Below are positions 6,086 through 8,314 of a stretch of DNA of 8,314 bases, in pieces. Under the pieces are notes generated by a model. It had not been told where the DNA came from and searched no databases. It saw only the letters and a program-made list of their open reading frames with translations. Each line of letters begins with the position of its first letter. The stretch's first letter is position 1. Source of the stretch: JBDHRG01 sp039807445 (GTDB taxonomy: Bacteria; Pseudomonadota; Gammaproteobacteria; Competibacterales; Competibacteraceae); assembly GCA_039807445.1 (NCBI GenBank), contig JBDHRG010000165.1, positions 1 through 8,314 of the forward strand, written 5' to 3'. Position numbers and translations under genes: made by a program.

Positions 6086-6116
6086 ATTGTATGCATTTTA
6101 TAGCTGTCGTGTGCAA
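6086..6116 (-). promoter_or_regulatory. Candidate sigma-70 promoter for gntR-puuE-uraD
   Basis: On the minus strand TTGCAC (complement of 6111-6116) is followed after 19 bases by TACAAT (complement of 6086-6091), a one-mismatch -10 box. The spacing is longer than the ideal 17. It lies about 50 bases upstream of the gntR start and its -10 overlaps the first TGTATNC site, which would suit autorepression. Confidence 0.35.
6087..6096. promoter_or_regulatory. Candidate GntR operator, site 1
   Basis: TTGTATGCAT resembles the TNGT-N2-ACNA half-site pattern described for FadR/FCD-type GntR regulators, with two mismatches. It overlaps the candidate gntR -10 box. It is related to sites 2 and 3 by the shared TGTATNC core. 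Confidence 0.35.
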
Positions 6117-6158
6117 CAGAAAAACCGGCGCCGATCCCGGTGCCCGCTCCAAGTTTTT

Positions 6159-6210
6159 CTGCATTGCGGCAAACGTCCGGGCGAGTTCGCGCTGCAGCGC
6201 CGCAAGGCAG
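6159..6210. repeat. Inverted repeat within the gntR/uraH control region
   Basis: CTGCATTGCGGC (6159-6170) and GCCGCAAGGCAG (6199-6210) are complementary at 11 of 12 positions around a 28-base loop that itself contains GCTGCAGC. The sequence is GC-rich and flanked on both sides by AT-rich DNA. It could be an RNA stem in a long uraH leader or a DNA-level site; a T-run follows only about 15 bases downstream, too far for a standard terminator. Confidence 0.45.
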
Positions 6211-6368
6211 CCAGATGCAGCGACTATTTTTCATATAGTGAATTTATTTAAGACAATTATTTCTTATTATGGTAACAAATGTGTGCGATTTACCCTTGTG
6301 GTGCCTTGTGCTGTCCTATTCTTGTGTTTACAGTTGGTTCAGCTTTTTGTTGAAACAAATTTAATTTT

Positions 6369-6378
6369 TTGTATTCAA
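6369..6378. promoter_or_regulatory. Candidate GntR operator, site 2
   Basis: TTGTATTCAA is a near-perfect palindrome (one central mismatch from TTGTATACAA) and the best match to the TNGT-N2-ACNA pattern in the window. It sits about 80 bases upstream of uraH. A loose promoter-like TTGAAA (6350-6355) lies 16 bases upstream of TATTCA (6372-6377), so a bound regulator could block RNA polymerase here. Confidence 0.4.
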
Positions 6379-6442
6379 TCACGGCTGCCACGCTTCGGAC
6401 AACGGAACGGCAGCCACCGACCGAGGAGGGCAGGCCCCGCGC

Positions 6443-6452
6443 CTGTATACGG
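6443..6452. promoter_or_regulatory. Candidate GntR operator, site 3, over the uraH ribosome-binding region
   Basis: CTGTATACGG contains the full GTATAC palindrome and the TGTATNC core shared with sites 1 and 2. It ends four bases before the uraH start and overlaps the only SD-like bases (GGAAG, 6451-6455). A role as operator is inference. Confidence 0.3.
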
Positions 6453-6456
6453 AAGC

Positions 6457-6810
6457 ATGGGAAGACTGACGACGCACGTGCTCGACGCCGCCCACGGCCG
6501 CCCGGGCCAGGGCATCCGCATCGAGGTGTACGCGATCGACGGCGAGGCCCGCCGCCTGGTCAAGACCACCGAAACCAACCACGACGGCCGTGTCGACCAG
6601 CCGCTGCTCGAGGGCGATGCCCTGCTCGCCGGCGAGTACGAGCTGCTGTTCCACGTCGGCGACTACTACCGCGCGCTGAACGTCGCGGCGCCCGAGCCGC
6701 GCTTCCTCGACAAGGTGGCGCTGCGCTTCGGCGTCGCCAAGCCGGACGAGCACTACCACGTGCCGCTGCTGGTTTCGCCGTACAGCTACTCGACCTACCG
6801 CGGTAGCTGA
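6457..6810 (+). CDS. uraH: 5-hydroxyisourate hydrolase (transthyretin-like)
   Basis: A 117-residue protein that hydrolyses 5-hydroxyisourate, the PuuD product, to OHCU. It has the complete transthyretin-like signature: N-terminal LTTHVLDAAHGRPG (4-17) with catalytic His7, NHDGRVDQPLL (41-51) with Arg45, HYHVPLLVSPYSYSTYRGS (99-117) with His101, and the invariant C-terminal YRGS. There is no signal peptide, so it is probably cytosolic. ATG 6457 is the only sensible start: the conserved domain begins three residues later. The ribosome-binding site is poor: GGAAG (6451-6455) lies one base from the ATG, and a better GAGGAGG (6423-6429) is 27 bases away. It is the first gene of the plus-strand arm, followed by puuD. 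Length is normal. Confidence 0.97.
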   Translation: MGRLTTHVLDAAHGRPGQGIRIEVYAIDGEARRLVKTTETNHDGRVDQPLLEGDALLAGEYELLFHVGDYYRALNVAAPEPRFLDKVALRFGVAKPDEHYHVPLLVSPYSYSTYRGS

Positions 6811-6874
6811 GGCGGCGCCCGCAGGGATGCGCTGAACCGCGAAAAGCCGGCGCGGAAGCCGGCACCGAAGAGGT

Positions 6875-6905
6875 AGACCTCCGGGCACCGTTCCGGGGGT
6901 GGTCT
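6875..6905 (+). other. Stem-loop in the uraH-puuD spacer
   Basis: AGACC (6875-6879) pairs with GGTCT (6901-6905), and inside it CCGG (6881-6884) with CCGG (6893-6896) around GCACCGTT. An SD-like AGGAGG (6907-6912) follows immediately but has no start codon at a usable distance. Moderate structure, function unknown. Confidence 0.4.
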
Positions 6906-6910
6906 CAGGA

Positions 6911-6965
6911 GGATCGCTCCGGCAGGGGCCGCCGGCTGCCGGCGGCCGATAAAGAAGAGCGATCC
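6911..6965 (+). promoter_or_regulatory. Nested stem structure in the puuD leader
   Basis: An outer perfect nine-base stem, GGATCGCTC (6911-6919) with GAGCGATCC (6957-6965), encloses an inner perfect ten-base repeat, GGCCGCCGGC (6927-6936) with GCCGGCGGCC (6938-6947), centred on a single T. The structure ends nine bases before the puuD SD (GAGGG, 6975-6979). No T-run follows, so it is not a standard intrinsic terminator. A cis-regulatory or mRNA-processing role between uraH and puuD is plausible but unproven. Confidence 0.55.
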
Positions 6966-6988
6966 GACCAAAACGAGGGTGAGTACCG

Positions 6989-8167
6989 ATGGATGCACAT
7001 GTCAACGAATGGTTGAGCCTGCTGGTGCGCTGGCTCCACTTCATCTTCGGCGTCGCCTGGATCGGCGCGTCGTTCTACTTCAACTGGCTCGAGAACCAGC
7101 TCGACCGCAGCGCCGGCAAGCCCGACCGCATCGCCGGCGACCTGTGGGCGGTGCACGGCGGTGGCTTCTACTACCTGCAGAAGTACAAGGTGGCACCCGA
7201 GTCGCTGCCGCCGATGCTGCACTGGTTCAAGTGGGAAGCCTACCTGACCTGGATCTCGGGCGTGGCGCTGCTGGCGGTGGTGTACTTCGCCAATGCGCGC
7301 TCGTACATGATCGACCCGACCATCGCCAATCTGAGCCCGCTGACCGCCGTCGCGATCGCGATCGCCGTGCTGGTCGGCGCGTGGGTCGTCTACGACCGCC
7401 TGTGCGAGTCGAAGCTGAAGGCGAACCCGATGCTGCTGTCGGCGGTCGGCTTCGGGCTGCTGATCGTGCTCGCGGTCGTGCTGACCCAGCTCTACAGCGG
7501 CCGCACCGCCTACATCCTGATGGGTGCGGCGATCGGCACCTGCATGGTCGGCAACGTGTTCTTCGTGATCATCCCCTCGCAGCGCGAGCTGGTGAACGCG
7601 CTGAAGGAAAACCGCGAGCCGGACGGCTCGGTCGGCAAGCGCGGCCTGCTGCGTTCGCGTCACAACAACTACCTGACGCTGCCGGTGCTGTTCATGATGA
7701 TCAGCAACCACTATCCGAGCACCTACGGCGCCAAGGCCAACTGGCTGGTGCTGGCCGCGATCATGGTGATCGGCTTCGCGGTGCGCCACTACTTCAACGT
7801 CCGCCACATCCCGGAAAAGAAGAACCAGGTCTGGATCCTGCCGGCCGCCGCCGCGGGGATGATCGCGCTGGCCGTGTGGACCGCGCCGGCCAAGGTCGAG
7901 GTCAAGGCCGGCGAGCAGGCGATCACCGTCGGGCAGGTCAAGCCGATCATCGACCAGCGCTGCGTCGCCTGCCACTCGGCCAAGCCGACGATGATGGCCA
8001 CTGCGCCGCTGGGCTTCGTGGTCGACACGCCGGAGCAGATCAAGGCGCAGGTCGCCAAGATCGGTGCCCAGATCGCTTCGAAGGCCATGCCGCTCGGCAA
8101 CGTCACGCAGATGACCGACGACGAGCGCGCGCTGATCGGCAAGTGGATCGCCCAGGGCGCCAACTGA
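6989..8167 (+). CDS. puuD: Membrane-bound cytochrome c urate oxidase PuuD
   Basis: A 392-residue protein that oxidises urate to 5-hydroxyisourate. Unlike soluble uricase it passes electrons through its own cytochrome c domain rather than directly making H2O2 (established for the PuuD family). The N-terminal urate oxidase domain (about 1-300) has some eight membrane segments, near 10-32, 82-101, 117-135, 148-168, 174-195, 229-240, 252-269 and 281-299. Conserved-looking pieces are WLHFIFGVAWIGASFYFNWL (15-34), LWAVHGGGFYYLQKY (52-66) and RHNNYLTLPVLFMMISNHYP (224-243), whose His residues (H17, H56, H225, H241) could bind haem or substrate. The C-terminal domain has the haem c site CVACH (325-329) and a likely distal ligand Met367 in AMPLGN, and must be periplasmic for haem attachment. 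ATG 6989 has SD GAGGG nine bases upstream. It lies between uraH and alc. Confidence 0.95.
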   Translation: MDAHVNEWLSLLVRWLHFIFGVAWIGASFYFNWLENQLDRSAGKPDRIAGDLWAVHGGGFYYLQKYKVAPESLPPMLHWFKWEAYLTWISGVALLAVVYFANARSYMIDPTIANLSPLTAVAIAIAVLVGAWVVYDRLCESKLKANPMLLSAVGFGLLIVLAVVLTQLYSGRTAYILMGAAIGTCMVGNVFFVIIPSQRELVNALKENREPDGSVGKRGLLRSRHNNYLTLPVLFMMISNHYPSTYGAKANWLVLAAIMVIGFAVRHYFNVRHIPEKKNQVWILPAAAAGMIALAVWTAPAKVEVKAGEQAITVGQVKPIIDQRCVACHSAKPTMMATAPLGFVVDTPEQIKAQVAKIGAQIASKAMPLGNVTQMTDDERALIGKWIAQGAN

Positions 8168-8176
8168 CCCCCTCCC

Positions 8177-8212
8177 GGGGCCGCCGGCTCGCCGGCGGCG
8201 GCTCCGCCTTTT
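8177..8212 (+). terminator. Terminator-like double hairpin after puuD
   Basis: GCCGCCGGC (8180-8188) pairs with GCCGGCGGC (8191-8199). An overlapping alternative stem, GGCGG (8197-8201) with CCGCC (8204-8208), is followed directly by TTTT (8209-8212). The second form resembles a short intrinsic terminator, with a tight loop and a short T-run, so partial termination before alc is possible. The first hairpin is nearly identical to the one in the puuD leader (6925-6946). Confidence 0.5.
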
Positions 8213-8239
8213 GCTGTCGAGCCTGAAAGGAGTCCGACG

Positions 8240-8314
8240 ATGGCCGCGCACGCGCCGGAGAACGAGTTTGCCCAACGCTACACCAACCTGGCCAACCCCA
8301 AGCTGGGCACGCGC
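8240..8314 (+). CDS. alc: Allantoicase, N-terminal fragment
   Basis: The first 25 codons of a gene that runs off the window. The protein begins MAAHAPENEFAQRYTNLANP followed by KLGTR. The NLAxPKLG(T/A)R segment is the characteristic opening of allantoicase, which hydrolyses allantoate to ureidoglycolate and urea. A strong SD (AAAGGAG, 8226-8232) lies seven bases before the ATG. Position after uraH and puuD, and the need for this step after PuuE, support the call. Only the N-terminus is visible, so catalytic residues cannot be checked. Confidence 0.82.
   Translation, partial: MAAHAPENEFAQRYTNLANPKLGTR

Larger units (their letters stand above)
6038..6456. promoter_or_regulatory. AT-rich divergent control region between gntR and uraH
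   Basis: This 419-base gene-free stretch is strikingly AT-rich at about 6060-6110 and 6220-6380 against an otherwise very GC-rich background. A GC-rich patch at about 6122-6220 contains an inverted repeat. It holds three related TGTATNC sites (6087-6096, 6369-6378, 6443-6452), a 14-base palindrome TTTGTTGAAACAAA (6346-6359), and a CCTTGTG direct repeat spaced ten bases (6294-6300, 6304-6310). Open frames crossing it have no family features or SD and look spurious. It must contain the promoters for both arms of the urate cluster. Confidence 0.75.

Noticed and set aside
1644..6316. The identical 13-mer CCTTGTGCTGTCC at 1644-1656 and 6304-6316
   Set aside because: A 13-base match in a window of this size is close to chance expectation, and the flanks share nothing.
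6091..6456. Upstream extension of uraH through the AT-rich region
   Set aside because: The frame is open, but the extension has no SD or family similarity, and the conserved HIU hydrolase signature begins three residues after ATG 6457.
6811..6988. Known purine-type riboswitch in the puuD leader
   Set aside because: Strong stems are present, but I could not recognise the conserved loop bases of a known purine or xanthine riboswitch class, so it is left as an unassigned structure.
6905..8275. A 456-codon minus-strand frame opposite puuD
   Set aside because: Its translation is Asp/Arg/His-rich without domains, and it mirrors a real eight-segment membrane protein on the plus strand.

Overview
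The window looks like chromosomal DNA from a high-GC Gram-negative bacterium, most likely a beta- or gammaproteobacterium. The reasons are strongly G/C-ending codons, a yggS-proC-yggT block divergent from a type IV pilus retraction ATPase gene (pilT), and a purine-catabolism cluster built around the membrane-bound cytochrome c urate oxidase PuuD. The genus cannot be fixed from the sequence alone.

Left half (1-3660): the last codons of a sensor histidine kinase (+) converge on a minus-strand block, yggS > proC > yggT. proC and yggT overlap by ATGA. pilT (+) diverges from yggS across a 69-base gap. The spaces histidine kinase/yggT, yggS/proC and pilT/uraD all hold G-rich, largely heptamer-built repeats folded back on C-rich partners. 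One of them is a textbook G-quadruplex motif.

Right half (3666-8314): a divergent urate-degradation cluster. On the minus strand are gntR (FCD-type regulator) > puuE (allantoinase) > uraD (OHCU decarboxylase). On the plus strand are uraH (hydroxyisourate hydrolase) > puuD (urate oxidase) > alc (allantoicase, only the first 25 codons). Together they encode urate -> 5-hydroxyisourate (PuuD) -> OHCU (UraH) -> S-allantoin (UraD) -> allantoate (PuuE) -> ureidoglycolate + urea (Alc). Xanthine dehydrogenase, a urate transporter and ureidoglycolate-using enzymes are not in view.

The two arms are separated by a 419-base intergenic region (6038-6456). It is conspicuously AT-rich for this genome and carries three related TGTATNC sites that could be operators of the adjacent GntR regulator. 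The puuD leader (6811-6988) carries strong nested inverted repeats. One of its hairpins recurs almost exactly just after puuD, next to a terminator-like stem with a T-run. No wholly unknown gene system is present. The least explained material is non-coding: the repeat family, the puuD leader structure and the AT-rich control region.
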